Part shown: piece after piece, positions 48,729-61,175 of the stretch
How positions within the stretch are numbered: the first letter of the stretch is position 1
Layout of the letters: every line of letters begins with the position of its first letter
Assembly: GCA_037074765.1 (NCBI GenBank)
Contig: JBAMDO010000247.1
Location: forward strand, 1 to 64,000
Reading direction: 5' to 3'
Length of the DNA: 64,000 nt
Source: Mansonella perstans
Taxonomy: Eukaryota > Nematoda > Chromadorea > Rhabditida > Onchocercidae
Program-made: the position numbers and the translations under genes
Notes under the pieces: generated by a model
Told to the model about the DNA's origin: nothing
The model's database searches: none
What the model saw: only the letters and a program-made list of their open reading frames with translations

Positions 48729-51700
48729 TCAGCTTCTCCGATTACTTCTTTCGCCAATTATCGTTCGTTCCGCTGTTGTCCGATCAATAATTGTTCCGTC
48801 AATTATTGTTGGTACAGCTGTTTGATTAGTTGTTTCATCAATTACTGTTCGCTGAGTTTTTTGATCACACAGTTCGATCAAAATAGTCCGATCAATAGCT
48901 CGCCGATCACTTTTTCTTTTGTTGCCAATTTCACTTAGTTCATTTGTTAAAGTATGTAATGATACAGCTTGTTGAAGTGTTGTTGCATTTAATTCTCTGC
49001 TTAAAATTAACTTTTTTATGAAATTTTATTAAATTAGAAATTTTTGTTTATTTTTTGAAACTGAATAAAGAAATGATTTCGAGCTATTTCTAGAAAAAAA
49101 TTAAAATTGATGAATATAAAAAACTAAGAATAATAAATATTTTTATTATTTTTAGCTCTTAGCAATGAAGATTGAGCAAATATTGCTATTAATTAATTAA
49201 TAAGTTGACATGATAAATTTGAGGTATTTTTGCTGTAAAAATGCTTAAGTAGATAAATATTCCAGTATGATAGTAAGTGAGAAGTAAAGGTTATTATTAC
49301 AGATGATTACCATTATGAATCAAGAATACTTGATTTGAATATTTGATTTCTTATGTGATGGTCGTGCAGTGAAGTATGAGAAAGATAAATGATAAAACAT
49401 GCAAAATGAAGTTCAGTTGGTGAAATATAATCTAATTGGAAGTTAATTTGAGTTAAGCAATCGAATACAGCTCTTCAACGAATGTTTTTATAAAAATTTG
49501 AAACTGTTAAATTTAAAGTTAAAATAAACAAATTAAAAGATGAAGTAGAAATTTCAAATTGATAGACTAATTAAAATTTTTAGTTCGTTAAAAAAAATTA
49601 AAAAGTTTTTTAGGCAACGCGCACTATTAATGAATTTAATCCAAAATTGATTAATTGCTGTTATAGACTAGAATAGAAATAAAATTTTTATGATTAAGAT
49701 AATTTTTTTTGGAGTGACAAAGTAAAAATTCAAATTAAATCTTGTTACACTAAACAAAAGCAAGATTTTAATACAGCTTTTGTTAACTTTCAGGAAAAAA
49801 TGAATTATTTGCGAATTATTTGCCTGCGTATATCGATCATGATGGTGACAGTGATGAAACTTCTGTTATGTGCAAATTAATCGTTTTTAAAACTTTTTTA
49901 CCGCAAAATTTGAGAGCAAATGGTTACAAGTTATTCATTTATTTTGCTTTAAATTACTGTGAATTCAATAAGATTAACAATTTTTCGCGAAAATTTAGCA
50001 AAAAATTTGGAAAATAATTTATTCCAATAAAAAGTAACAAGTGATTTTTATTTTTCGATGGCAAAATGCTTCTTAAAAGAGTAAAAGCTGAATAACTATT
50101 TAACCATCAAAAGCTCTAATGTATTGATTGATTAATTAATTGAAAGCACAAGAAAAGCTAAGCAAGCAAAATTTGATAAAACAACCTTGAGAAATTATTA
50201 AGACTATTTAAAAGATTAAAATTATACGCTGAAAAATACCTTCGTGTTTTTATGTGTAACGTAGGATTCATTGGTCCACCTATAAATAAAACAATAGAAA
50301 GATTCTTCTAATTTTGCTTATTTCGAATTTAAGCAAATTTAAAAATTCAAAAAGGAAAAAAAACTCAATGATCAATTATTTCTTTTATTTATTTATATTC
50401 AAAAATTCTGTTCTTTTTTAGGATTTCAATAACTTTTTTTCTATTAAAGCAGCAAAATATTCAAATGAAAGTTAAAGTATTAAAAGCAAATAAAAAATTA
50501 ATTGACTAATTGGATGGAAAGCATCAGTGTATGTCACATACATAACAGCTTCAATTGCTTGAATTAAATGGAGAAATTGTCTTTCTGATAAGTCGACAAA
50601 TATTGTGTGTACATAAATTGTTTTGGATTTTACCACACTGAGAAAACAAAATTTCTGTTCTTTCCTTTGCATAATTATTGTTTTTAATGTATGAAACAGA
50701 TAAGAAAATTAAATGCAAAAATTGCAATAATTTAAATACCAATAATAATAATAAAAATTATTATAAAAATAATTCTATTGAATATGATAGTACTAATATA
50801 GCAATACTAATATATATTACAACAATAATAACAATAATAATAATAGTAACAATAATAACAGTTGTGATAATAGTAATACAGTTTTGTTAAGAATGTTGGT
50901 AATAACATATTAGCAATAATAATGATGATAATTGTAGAAAAAATATAATTTTATTGATAATGTTGTTAATGATAAATTATAATAATAATAACAACAGTGT
51001 TGATAATATTGATTTTACTTGTTAATAGCAACAATAATGACAATGATGGTAAATGATGATCATAAAAATGATAATAACATGACTTCATAAATTTATAAAG
51101 GGCAACAATTTACCTGAAATATGTCCTGGTTTTTTGGTAGGCTTGCAACGCAACATATGAAAGCAAATTAACCGAATATTTGGATTAATTAAACAGTATA
51201 AATAGAAATTAAGTGCAAATTTGGTAAATTCCATCACATTAATAATAGCTCGAATTATCTAAAACAAAATATCAGAAATAATTAACTTGAAGTAACAAGA
51301 GTGAGTTTTCTGATAAGTTTATATTCGATCAGATAGCGGTAGAATTATTTTCGTTTTCCAATTATTTGCTTCCTTACACTTTCCTAAAACTCAATATATT
51401 TTTTCTTCTACTTATCTATCAATGAAATAAGCATTATCAAACTATCAAATCCTATTACGTTTATCACATTAATCACTTAACTATGATGATATTTTTAGAA
51501 GCTAAAATGTAGCACAAAGTTAGAAAATTTTCGCAAATGTATTCATGAAAATTTTCAATTTTTTTATTCAGTGAGATGAAATTAATTGAGTAATTAAATT
51601 ACCTGGAATGGTACATTGAAAGATTGCTTATCAGAGACGAATATTGTAAGTGGTGCAGCTGGTATTGTACAAATGAAAAATATTATTACAATCAAAAATA

Positions 51701-54700
51701 ACAGTTTAAATAATCGTTTGTCTTCCTGAAATTGTTTTTATCTCGTTTAATCATACAGTTTCACGTGTAACGCGTGATACGTTTAAATTAACACCGGAAA
51801 AAAGGTGTGCAGTTTGAGCTTTAAATTAAATATATTTTATGCATATTATAGAAATGTTAAATAAATGATTATTAAAATTCTGCTTGTTGATATAAGGATG
51901 TGAGGAAAATGCTAGAAATAAAGTAGAATTAAGTAAATAGGTAATAATGTTGTAAACAATGAAAAAAAGTAAGAGAACGTTAAGTAAATAGTGCAATAGT
52001 ATGTAAGCATTTCCAGTTTTTCTTGTAGTTTTTCAAGTAAATGTATCAAATTTCAATATAATTTAATTATATGTACATTATTACTTACAAATATTATTTT
52101 ACTTTTAACCTACTTTACTTATATTATTCTTGCAAAAAAAAGAAGGCTGGGAGTATTTCTAATTTGAATTGGAATAATAAATTGGCGCAAATAATATATG
52201 CTACTAACTTGTTCACTTTTTGTTGAAATTTTCTGTTGATTTGAAGTAAGTCGTTGGAAGCGTTCCTTTTTAGTGTTTCGATATGTGATTAAAATTTTCA
52301 AATTAAAATATGTAAGCAGAACAAATGGTAGCAAGCGACTAATTGTTTCACGACCCCATTCATATATTTTATACCACATTTCAATTTTCCGATCGCATAC
52401 GACAAACTGACATGAAGCAATTCCAGATGGTACCTATAAAATTTCTGTACATATGTAAGAAATTCTTATACTTTCAATATTAAATTCAATTTTTATCTTT
52501 CTTTTTATTCCAATTTTATATTTCAATGAGCCAGTTTATTTAATTAAATTGAATTCTTATTAATTAAATTGAATTGAATTAAATTGAACATTTCGTTATT
52601 CTTTCTCTAATTAAATTTGAAATTTCCATTGTACTTCATATTTAAAATGTTAACTTGATTGTTATATGTGCTAAAAAATTATCTGGCGTGTTTATCAAAA
52701 AGAATGGGACATAAAATTTTTCATGATAAAATTTATCCTTTACACAAAATTTCTCACATTACTTTACCTTTCTCTCCCTCTACCGGGTGCTTGAAATAAA
52801 TGATATTTGAAATGGACTTTTTTGAAGCGTAATACGAAATAAATCAGTAAAAATTAAAGTAATTCAAAAATTCAAACTTTCTTGATTGACAAACCTCATA
52901 AAGGACCTTTTTTATAGCCCATGGAGCATAGATACAGAAATTCATCACATATGATATGCTAATCAACAGCAAACAAATTTTCCGTGCCTTAAAAAAATAA
53001 TTTAATTATCGGATTTGACAGTTAATTAATTTTAATAAGGCCTCAGTTTATTAGAATATTTGTGAAATAATCAAATATTACATAGCACGTAAAGCAAAAT
53101 GTGTATTCTTTGATAATATTTCACATTCTTTTATGTATTGTTTAAATTTCATTCAGTTATTCTATGAGATAATATGAGTAGTTTTTTCTTTTAGTAATTA
53201 TTGCTTGATTATAGTTATTATCAACTATTCCATTTCAAGTAATTCTGTTTGTTTATTTTTAATTGCTCCATTTTAGTGTAGGACAAATTATTTGAAATAA
53301 GGGTGTCGAAAAGTAATTTTCAAAACTTTATTATAAGAAATAAACGGAAAAAATTTATGTTGCAATCAAAGTTTGCATATTTTAATTTATTTATTGCTAG
53401 TAATTCAAAATATAGTTTTGGATTATAAAAAAATTTTTTTTTCAGTCAAAAATTGTATACTTCAATTCAATTGTTTCAAATAATTAAAATTAAGCATTTT
53501 ATTATAAAGCACAGAAACTTCATGTCTAATGTAATTAATTAATTAATTTGGTGGCATATCTGAGGTAATGATGATGAAACGGATGACAAACGGCCATATA
53601 TTGGCTCATTGTTAGAAATACCACAATCCATACACTTGTACCCATAAATGCATTTACCTTGAAAAGAAAAAAAGGCTTACAACAAGAAATATGTCTATTT
53701 CTGAAATTTTAATAATTCCCGGAATTCAACTTCTGATCATTGGTAAAAAAACATTTTTCGCTAATTCCAGTAATTTCGATACTTTTTTAACCTAACTCAT
53801 TTTATTATTTTGTACTTTTTTCTTTCGTTGCTAAACTTTTTCGATAAAATTTCATTCTTTCACAAGAATTGAATGGCAGTTAGTGGTAAGCTTTACTGTT
53901 AAACGATATTATATGACATATGATATGATTTCATATGATTTCCTGTAGTATGATTTGAATTATATTTTATCTTCACGAGGGTTACAACAACTATTTCAGC
54001 GCCTTGTTCATGTACATAGCGTATGCAACTTATGCATGGCAGCGTATACAGTATATTTCGTAAAAATAGTAGTATACATAGCGTACATATGTAGCGCATC
54101 CAGGGTATTTCACGTATTTCACGTGACTATAATTCGCACGCGCAGCGAAAAGAGCACTTGCGCTACTTTTCCCCTCTTTTTTTGCTACAAAATACTTGAT
54201 AAATTTTGGGATTTATTGTAATGGGAAGAAAAAATTGCCAATATTGGAAATGACTATTGAATTTAAATTGAAATATGGAAATTAAATCATAGACTTTCAA
54301 ATCAAACTACAAAAATTAAATTGAAATATTTGAAATTAAATTTCAGACCAGTGGAAATCCAATATGAGCATAGTAAAGCGCTGATGAATAGGAGCAAAGG
54401 CGACGGTTCAGCAGCCATAATATCATCGGAATAACTGATAAAAGTGTTGACTGAAAAAAGTGGAAATAAAGAACTTAAGTACTGGTTGGTAATCATAAAG
54501 AAATAAAATCATCGATTTTACTGTAAGCATTTCAAATTAAACAATGTGCGCTCATTAATAAATTTTGCAAGAATTACCAATAAAAAAGATTGGATAAAAA
54601 TTATAGTAGCATAAAAGCTTACGACACTTAATAATCATTACTATTACCACCTGAGATAATAACTCCAATCATGGGAGTAATAAATATTTCTAAAAAGAAG

Positions 54701-56270
54701 TAACAGATAAGCTAATCATGATAACAGATAAGCCAACATCATTTAATAATCAATACTATTACTATAAATCATAATTACGACAACCAAAAGTGTTATTTTA
54801 CCAATATAAGCTAAAATAATGATTTCTATTCGTTGCATTATAAACAGTTCTATGCAATAAAACTTTCAAAATTTTCACATACGAATTGGACAAATATTTG
54901 AAAAGTTCAACTTTTTTTGTTTCGTTAATAGTACGCACTATTCTTATGATTAGAGTTATTATTTTGGACAGTGATGGTAAAATAATACTTTGGGCTGTCA
55001 TAATTATAGTTCGTATCTCATCCAGTGATAGCAATGATTATAAGATGACGTTAGCTTATCTATTATTATGACTATTGTTAATTTCTTTTAACTAATATTT
55101 GTTACTCCCATGATTATAGTTACTATTTCAACTAGTAATAGTAATGATTATTAAGTAACGTTAGGTTCTATGCTAGCATAATTTCTAACTAATTTTTTTT
55201 TATTAATAATCCTCTAAAAATTTATCAACCAAGGCAAATTATTTAATTTGAAATGCTTACAGTAAATTAAGTGATTTAACTTCCTTATGATTACTTACCA
55301 GTATTTAAGTTATTTTTGCAAGTAAGCTTTCAATTTATAACTTTAAAGAATTCTAACAAAAAATGCTTTTTAGAAATTATATTTAAAAAATATGAAACCA
55401 ACGACAAAAAATGAAAAAACATGCCAGATCAGTTATGGCAAGCAATATGAGGTAGGTATAAATGACTGACGATCGTTTAAATAATGAACGTGTCAATGTT
55501 GCTACTGTCATTATGTCACCTGGAAATTAGAATTGTCATATCATCAATTAAATTATTTAATTATTTATATTTAAAAGAAAAACTAAAATTAAATTGTTGT
55601 TATTGAGTTATTGAGCCATTCAACTAATTTAAATTGATCCTGGTCCAATCATTACCATCATTAATTGTTAGTATCATTATATTTCAGACAATTAATAATT
55701 TAGTCATTACTAATTTCTAACAACATCAAATTTTAACAATTTAGATTTAATTTGCATTTTTAAACTTCACTCAAATACTTTTTGTATATTGAATGGGAAA
55801 ATTGTTCCATATTTGTGGTTAATTAACATCATCAACACTTTTAGTTACCAAAGCCATTTTATTTAAATAATTAATAGTAATAATACTATTATTGATTGCC
55901 GATGCTATCATATTTCATATTAATTAATAACATTATCATTATCGCTAAATTCATCAGATTTTAATAATTTTGATTTTACGTAATTTCATGCTATTTCAAC
56001 CAAATACCGTTTTGCTTATTAAATGTTAGCGATTAGTCGAATCTCAATAAAAAAAAGAGAAAAAAAAAGCAAATAAATAAATTTACCGATGATACCAAAT
56101 GATATGATAACTGGTGCAATATAACCGTAAGTGATACGATTTACAAATGATACACGAATTTCATCTGTCGTACCATTATGAATTAATTTTGTAAAATAAA
56201 CTGAACTAATCGCATTCTTGAAATAAGCCTCATCAGATAATAATATGGAGCATAAACTTTGTGGTATCAT
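48729..56270 (-). CDS. rhodopsin-family GPCR, peptide (FMRFamide-type) receptor-like
   Basis: Ten exons in phase give 459 residues: 56087-56270, 55425-55519, 54349-54450, 53556-53657, 52895-52987, 52209-52433, 51603-51725, 51114-51258, 50240-50279, 48729-48999. All seven membrane helices are present: TM1 ends VIISFGIIGD, TM2 has LAITDL, TM3 has WIVVFLTMSQYMAVCHPF, TM4 ISYVMNFCIYAPW, TM5 RLLPFVLLTYF, TM6 IIFFICTIPAAPL and TM7 FALNFYLYCLINPNIR. The TM3-end AVCHPF, IYAPW and NFYLYCLINP patterns are those of invertebrate neuropeptide receptors such as the FMRFamide group, so a plasma-membrane neuropeptide receptor is likely; the ligand is unknown. The N-terminus has an NGT glycosylation site. The C-tail is a Thr/Ile/Asp-rich repeat. 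Asn of TM1 is Asp63 and DRY is SQY (Gln146). The TM2 exon ends in a GC donor; after TM3 no GT donor precedes the stop, and TAT|GCC was used to keep phase. A 63-base upstream exon may exist. Confidence 0.8.
48735..48910 (-). repeat. coding repeat in the GPCR C-terminal tail
   Basis: Short imperfect units based on (C/T)GATCA-ATAATTGTT on the plus strand encode serial T(V/I)ID(E/G/R)T blocks: TVIDETTNQTA, TIIDG, TIIDRTTAER and TIIGE. Confidence 0.7.
54626..55156. repeat. long imperfect inverted repeat (foldback element) in a GPCR intron
   Basis: Arms of about 180 bases (54626-54805 and 54973-55156) match in reverse complement and in register: the ends share 16 perfect bases (ACTTAATAATCATTAC), the block TCATGGGAGTAA lies 43 bases in on both arms, and the inner end shares TTATTTTACC. 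The unpaired centre is about 170 bases. No transposase frame is present. Confidence 0.65.
55419..55431 (-). other. GC 5' splice site after the GPCR TM2 exon
   Basis: The junction reads GATCTG|GCATGT. Phase 0 is forced by the next exon (STLLSVIP), and the GT four bases later would shift the frame. Confidence 0.65.
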
Positions 56271-56995
56271 ATCTTTCTTTTTCTCCTTCTTTGTTGATTT
56301 ATGTCAAGAAATTGCATTTAACAGATTTTGAAATAATTAAATTATTTAAATAAATTCAGTGAAAAAATTGCACACAATAGCAGATACAGTAGTTTAATAA
56401 ATGAATTCAGTTCATTTCATTAATTATAGGACATTTCAATATTTAATGATAATTGATATTATCAATTTAAATTATTTGCTGCTACTGCGCAGTAATGACA
56501 GTAATAACAAAAATGGTAAAACTATAGCAGTAGTAGTAAAATTGCCAGTTTAAAAAAAATAAATTCAATCGGATTTGTATCCAATATTAAAGCAGTAGTG
56601 GGATAATTAATTAATAATTATAATAATTGAATAAATAATAGTGAAATATTATCATCGGAACCAAACTTCAACGCTTTCCGTATCAAATATTTAGCAACTC
56701 TGTAAAAAAAGAACAAAAAATTTATTTCAAAAAAAGTAATCAGATTTTTCTTAAAAAATTTTTTTGCTGAAAAAAATTAACTTTTAATTTATCCGAATTT
56801 TCAATTAAAATTAATTTTTCAGTTTCAGTGTAACTTTAAATTATCACATAAATACTTTATAATAATTAAACCAATGTTCTCTCTTTTTTTCTCCTTTAAT
56901 GCTTTCTCTTTTTTTGTTTTTTTATATGATAATTTAAAGTGATAATAATTTTTTTTTTATATAAAAAAGAAGGGAAAGAGAAAAATTAACCTTAC

Positions 56996-57058
56996 GCCAC
57001 TAAGAATACATTGTTCATTGGTGAGAACATCACAAGAATCATCTGATGCATCAAGCAT
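56996..57058 (-). CDS. possible first coding exon of the GPCR gene
   Basis: ATG at 57058 opens 21 codons (MLDASDDSCDVLTNEQCILS and Gly) ending at a strong donor, GGC|GTAAGG, in phase 0. The main GPCR exon is open upstream of its ATG through a Lys-rich run, so joining is possible in phase 0, but the only AGs there sit in a purine tract and make a poor acceptor. Such a short acidic, Cys-containing extracellular start would suit a receptor. Confidence 0.35.
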
Positions 57059-58871
57059 AAATTGTGAATTTCATTCAGGTTAATCCGGACAATATTCGGT
57101 GTATCGGAAAGTTATTTTAATGCCGAAATGCCTTGAAAAATGAAATAAGAAAGCGAAATTATTAAATTATTTTATTAATCATATATGAATGAAATCAGAA
57201 AAATATTGACTTTCGAAGAAAATCAAATTAAAATTGATTTGTTAAATTAAAAAAATTACTTTTTATTAAGTTTAAAAATATTAAAATTCAAATCAATTAG
57301 ATTGTCATAAGATCGAATGAGTATAGTATTTGTGCAATTTATGGTAATTTTAATTAATATAATTAATGCTAACATTAATCAATACATAATTTATGGTAAT
57401 TTTAATTAAAATTATTTATGGTAATTATCCAATCATTATTTTTATTTAAATTATCATAGTCATAAATCAAAAATATTTGCAACTAATCTTTTGTGATCAA
57501 AATAAAATCATCATTTTTACGAAAAGTGTTTTCTCTTTGCAAGATTATGAAATTTTAAAAGAGCAAAAGAGAAAAGAGAGTTTAAGAAGGAAGATGAAAG
57601 AATGAAATCATTTAAAAAAACATATGTACTCTCACAAACAATTAATTATATTTATTTCGAATTTATTGACTATTTCGTTACAAAAATCGTTGACTAATTT
57701 GATGAAAAAAAAAAAAAAAAAAAACAAAAAAACAAAAAAAGAAAAATTTGGTACATTATTCTTTTGATTAAAAAATAAATAAATGTCTGAAATATTTTCT
57801 CTTTGAAAAAAAAGATAAAAACAAATTCGGTTAATTTGGAAAAGGAACTGTTCAGAAAAGAAATCTGGGAATGTAGAGAAAAGCTCGAAAATTTTTAAAA
57901 AATGAAATTAATCTTTTTAGTTTTTCCGAAATCATTCGTGAAAAAAATTTAGTTTTATGACAAAAAGAAAAACATACGAGCAGAAAATATAAATTTAGCT
58001 ATATTGCTTCCGTAGTACTTTATTTGTAAAATTATTTTTCATAAAAAAAACAACTATTCAACAATAAATTTGGCAGTAAATTTTTCACTGCAAAAAATTT
58101 TAAACAACAATAAATTTTTTGTACACAAATTTTTTTTGATTTATTATGAAAAACTTTCAAAATGTTGAAAATTTAAAATTGTTCCTTTTCCTTTCCTTTT
58201 TCTTGTTTTTTTGCTTTTCTAACCATTGTTTTGACAAGAAAAACTATCGAATTTCATAAAAATGATTTTTTAAAAATTCGCAGAAAACAAAAGAAGTGAA
58301 AAGCTTTTACTTTAGATTTTGTTAAATGAAATGCAAATAAAATATTTTTCTCAAAAGATTAAAAAATCCAATAGCGACAGGGAATTTTTCGAAAAACATG
58401 ATATTCTAAAAAATAGCTATTTTTTAAATAACTAAAAAAATTTGATGGTTTTTTCTCCGCTTTTTTCCTTATCCAAAACATTTAAATCAATGCCACAACA
58501 TATTCAAATTGAAATCCCAGTTGCTTTTTTGGAAAGGAACAGAAAAAATCATCAAATCTCCAATTCATCAAATATATCAAAATTCAAAAAAAATAGATTG
58601 CTTGATGCAAGCAAAAAAACAAAAAAATTTTGATATTTTCGAAATTTCAATTTTTTATTTTACGACACATATTTTGTTTATAAATATTTTTTAAAAAAGT
58701 TTTTATCTAAATGATTGTTGTTGATGGACAAGAACGAAAAACCTTTATTTCCGAATTTCTGTTTTTTTCTCAAAAAATAAAACCTATAAATTTTCAATTG
58801 TTACTAATTGACTATGTGTGTTATAAAATTTGTTTTTTTCGATAAAAAAGTTACCAAAAAATAGTTAACTA

Positions 58872-58972
58872 TGAAAACACATTTTGAAAATGTCAAAAAA
58901 ATTAGAAAAATGTCACATTTTGAAAATGTTATCAAAATTAGGAAAAAAAACATCAAAGTTAGAAAAAAGTAA
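58872..58972. repeat. short tandem repeats of CATTTTGAAAATGT / AATTAGAAAAA
   Basis: The 14-base palindrome-like word ACATTTTGAAAATG occurs twice (near 58879 and 58915), each followed by ATCAAAATTAGGAAAAA-type sequence. Confidence 0.5.
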
Positions 58973-59239
58973 GCATACATAGTCAATAAAGAAAGAGATT
59001 TGAATTAGAGTTCTGACAGAAATATTTTTCACAACTTTTTTTGTGACTTTCTCGTGATTGAATTTTACATAACTTTTTCAATTCTGAGGTCGGCCCTTTT
59101 TTAATTTTCCATGTTAAAATAATGCGTGAAAAATGAATGTCGCATTTCTGTTTCGTCACATTATAAATTTTCGCATAACAAATATTCTAATAATTCGTAT
59201 TGAAAGAAATTCTTATTAAATTTCTTATCAAAAAAAAAA

Positions 59240-59365
59240 ATTAATAGAACTTTAAAAACGAAAAAGACTTTGATAGAACTTTGAAAACGAAAGAAATTTA
59301 ATAGAACTTTGAAAAATGAAACAAAACTTTAATAGAATTTTGAAAAGTGAAAAAAACTTTGAAAG
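59240..59365 (+). repeat. tandem repeat, unit about 30 bases, four to five copies
   Basis: The unit is approximately TTTAATAGAACTTTGAAAA followed by CGAAAGAAA-type bases, with increasing drift to the right. Confidence 0.7.
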
Positions 59366-60302
59366 TAAATTGCATTGATATGATCCCTTTTTCCAATTTT
59401 CTTTCGCTTTTTTTTGAATAAAATTATTCCTCTAGGTAAAAAAATTTGATGAAAAAAAGGAAAACTGAATTGAAATTTGCAATTGTCAAAGAAAAAAGAA
59501 TGATTGGAAAGATTATCACATTTTTTTTCCTTCGCTTCCTCCCTTTTTTTCCTCTTTTTTTGTTTCAAAAGTAAAGGATAAACTTTTATCTTAAGTGCTT
59601 CGTTTCATTAAAACTTTGGAATAAGTTTTAAAAAATAGATGAATTTTCTTAGTGGCGCAAAAAATTTCATTAGCCGAGAAAAGTTCGGAATTGTTCATTT
59701 CCGCCTTTTCTTCCTCAATTTCAATTTTTTCAGCCTAATGACCTCTTCGAGCAAATTTGATTTGAATGGACAAAAACATAGGGATAATAAAAATGTTAAA
59801 AATTCATTTTAAAAAGTTAGAAATATAAGCAGGTGTTTTTGGGGTTAAAATTAATGAAATATTTTGATTAGTTATTTTTAAAAAATTAGAATGAATTGAT
59901 CTGTTTTTAGTAATTTATTCAGTTTTTCTTTATTGAAAGCATACATGCAGCACATCAGAGTTTAGAAATGACAAAGAGCAAGGGAATATCATGAAAAAAA
60001 AAAAGAAGGAGAAGGAATATCGAAATTGGAAAATGAAAAAATGAGAGAGTAATGGAATTGTGAAATAAAAAAAAGTAGTAAGAGAATCAGTTCTCATCTT
60101 TAAGCCTTTTTTCTTGTCACCTTTTCTCTCTCTGTTTTGTCGGTGTTAATTAAAACCAGAAAATGCTTTAATTCTTGCCTTTTTTTTTTTTTTTTTTTTT
60201 AAACGAGAGAAAATAAGTATTTGTTTTAGTAATTTTAAAATGAAATAATTCATTTCACTCATTGCTTTTCTTTTCTGTTCATCCTTTGCTGCCTTTATTT
60301 TC

Positions 60303-60449
60303 TTCTTTAAAAAACATAGGCTTGAGCTTAGGTTCAGCCTAAGACTAAACGCTTCTTTAAAAACATAGGCTTGAGCTTAGGCTTAGTCTAAGATTAAACG
60401 CTTCTTTAAAAAAATAGGCTTGAGCTTAGGTTTAGCCTAAAACTATACT
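60303..60449 (+). repeat. three-copy 49-50-base tandem repeat containing TTAGGC-like words
   Basis: Copies start at 60303, 60353 and 60402. Each reads TTCTTTAAAAA(A)CATAGGCTTGAGCTTAGG, then a segment pairing back with CTTAGG (for example CCTAAG in copy 1), then a spacer ending AAACGC. Confidence 0.85.
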
Positions 60450-61055
60450 TTAGTGAATAAATTCTTTTCGCATTTAATAAAAGAGGGAAAAAATGAAAGG
60501 ATGAACTATGTGAAAAAAATTAAAGTATGAAATAAAAAAAAAAAAAGCAAGCAGAGGGAAAAAGTGGAAAAGACAAATAAGAAAAAAGAAAATCTCATTT
60601 TACAATTAAAATTTTAATAAAATTAATGAAACTATGGAATAATGTAAATTATTTTGAGTAAATTTTAAATGAAACACAAAAAAGTGTTAAATACTATCTA
60701 TTTAACCTATACTTTTCCCATTATTAAATTTCATGATGTAAAATATCAACTTTTGATGAATTGAAATTTTGGTTGGACAATTTCTAAGCACTCTGATTTT
60801 GAAGTAACTTCAAAAATTTTTCCAAAGAATGATTTTTAACACATTGAAAAAATTGTAATTTTCATTGTTTTTTTACTGAAAAATAGCATAAAGAACATAT
60901 GATGCTTCTTACTTGAAATCACCATTAAAATGAAAGAAATGTACAAAAATAATCTGAATACTGTGAATAAATAATCGGAGTAAACCTTGAAACGGGAAGA
61001 ATACCTCACGAAGTTTTGTAAAACCACCAGCGTTTTCAATACATTTATGTTCATT

Positions 61056-61175
61056 TGTAATGTATGGCTTGAAGATATGCTATTTAATCCGGTCGCAATC
61101 TTAATTAGACTTCTTTGCAATGTGTAACTTGAAAATATACTTCTTAATCCGGCTGCAATTTTATTAATATTTCTA
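61056..61175. repeat. two diverged tandem copies, unit about 60 bases
   Basis: AATGTATGGCTTGAAGATAT through TTAATCCGGTCGCAAT is followed by a second copy (AATGTGTAACTTGAAAATAT through TTAATCCGGCTGCAAT) and then TTTATTAATATTTCT in place of CTTAATTAGACTTCT. Confidence 0.75.

Noticed and set aside
50678..50890. Asn/Ile-rich frame
   Set aside because: Product of an AAT/ATA microsatellite in a GPCR intron.
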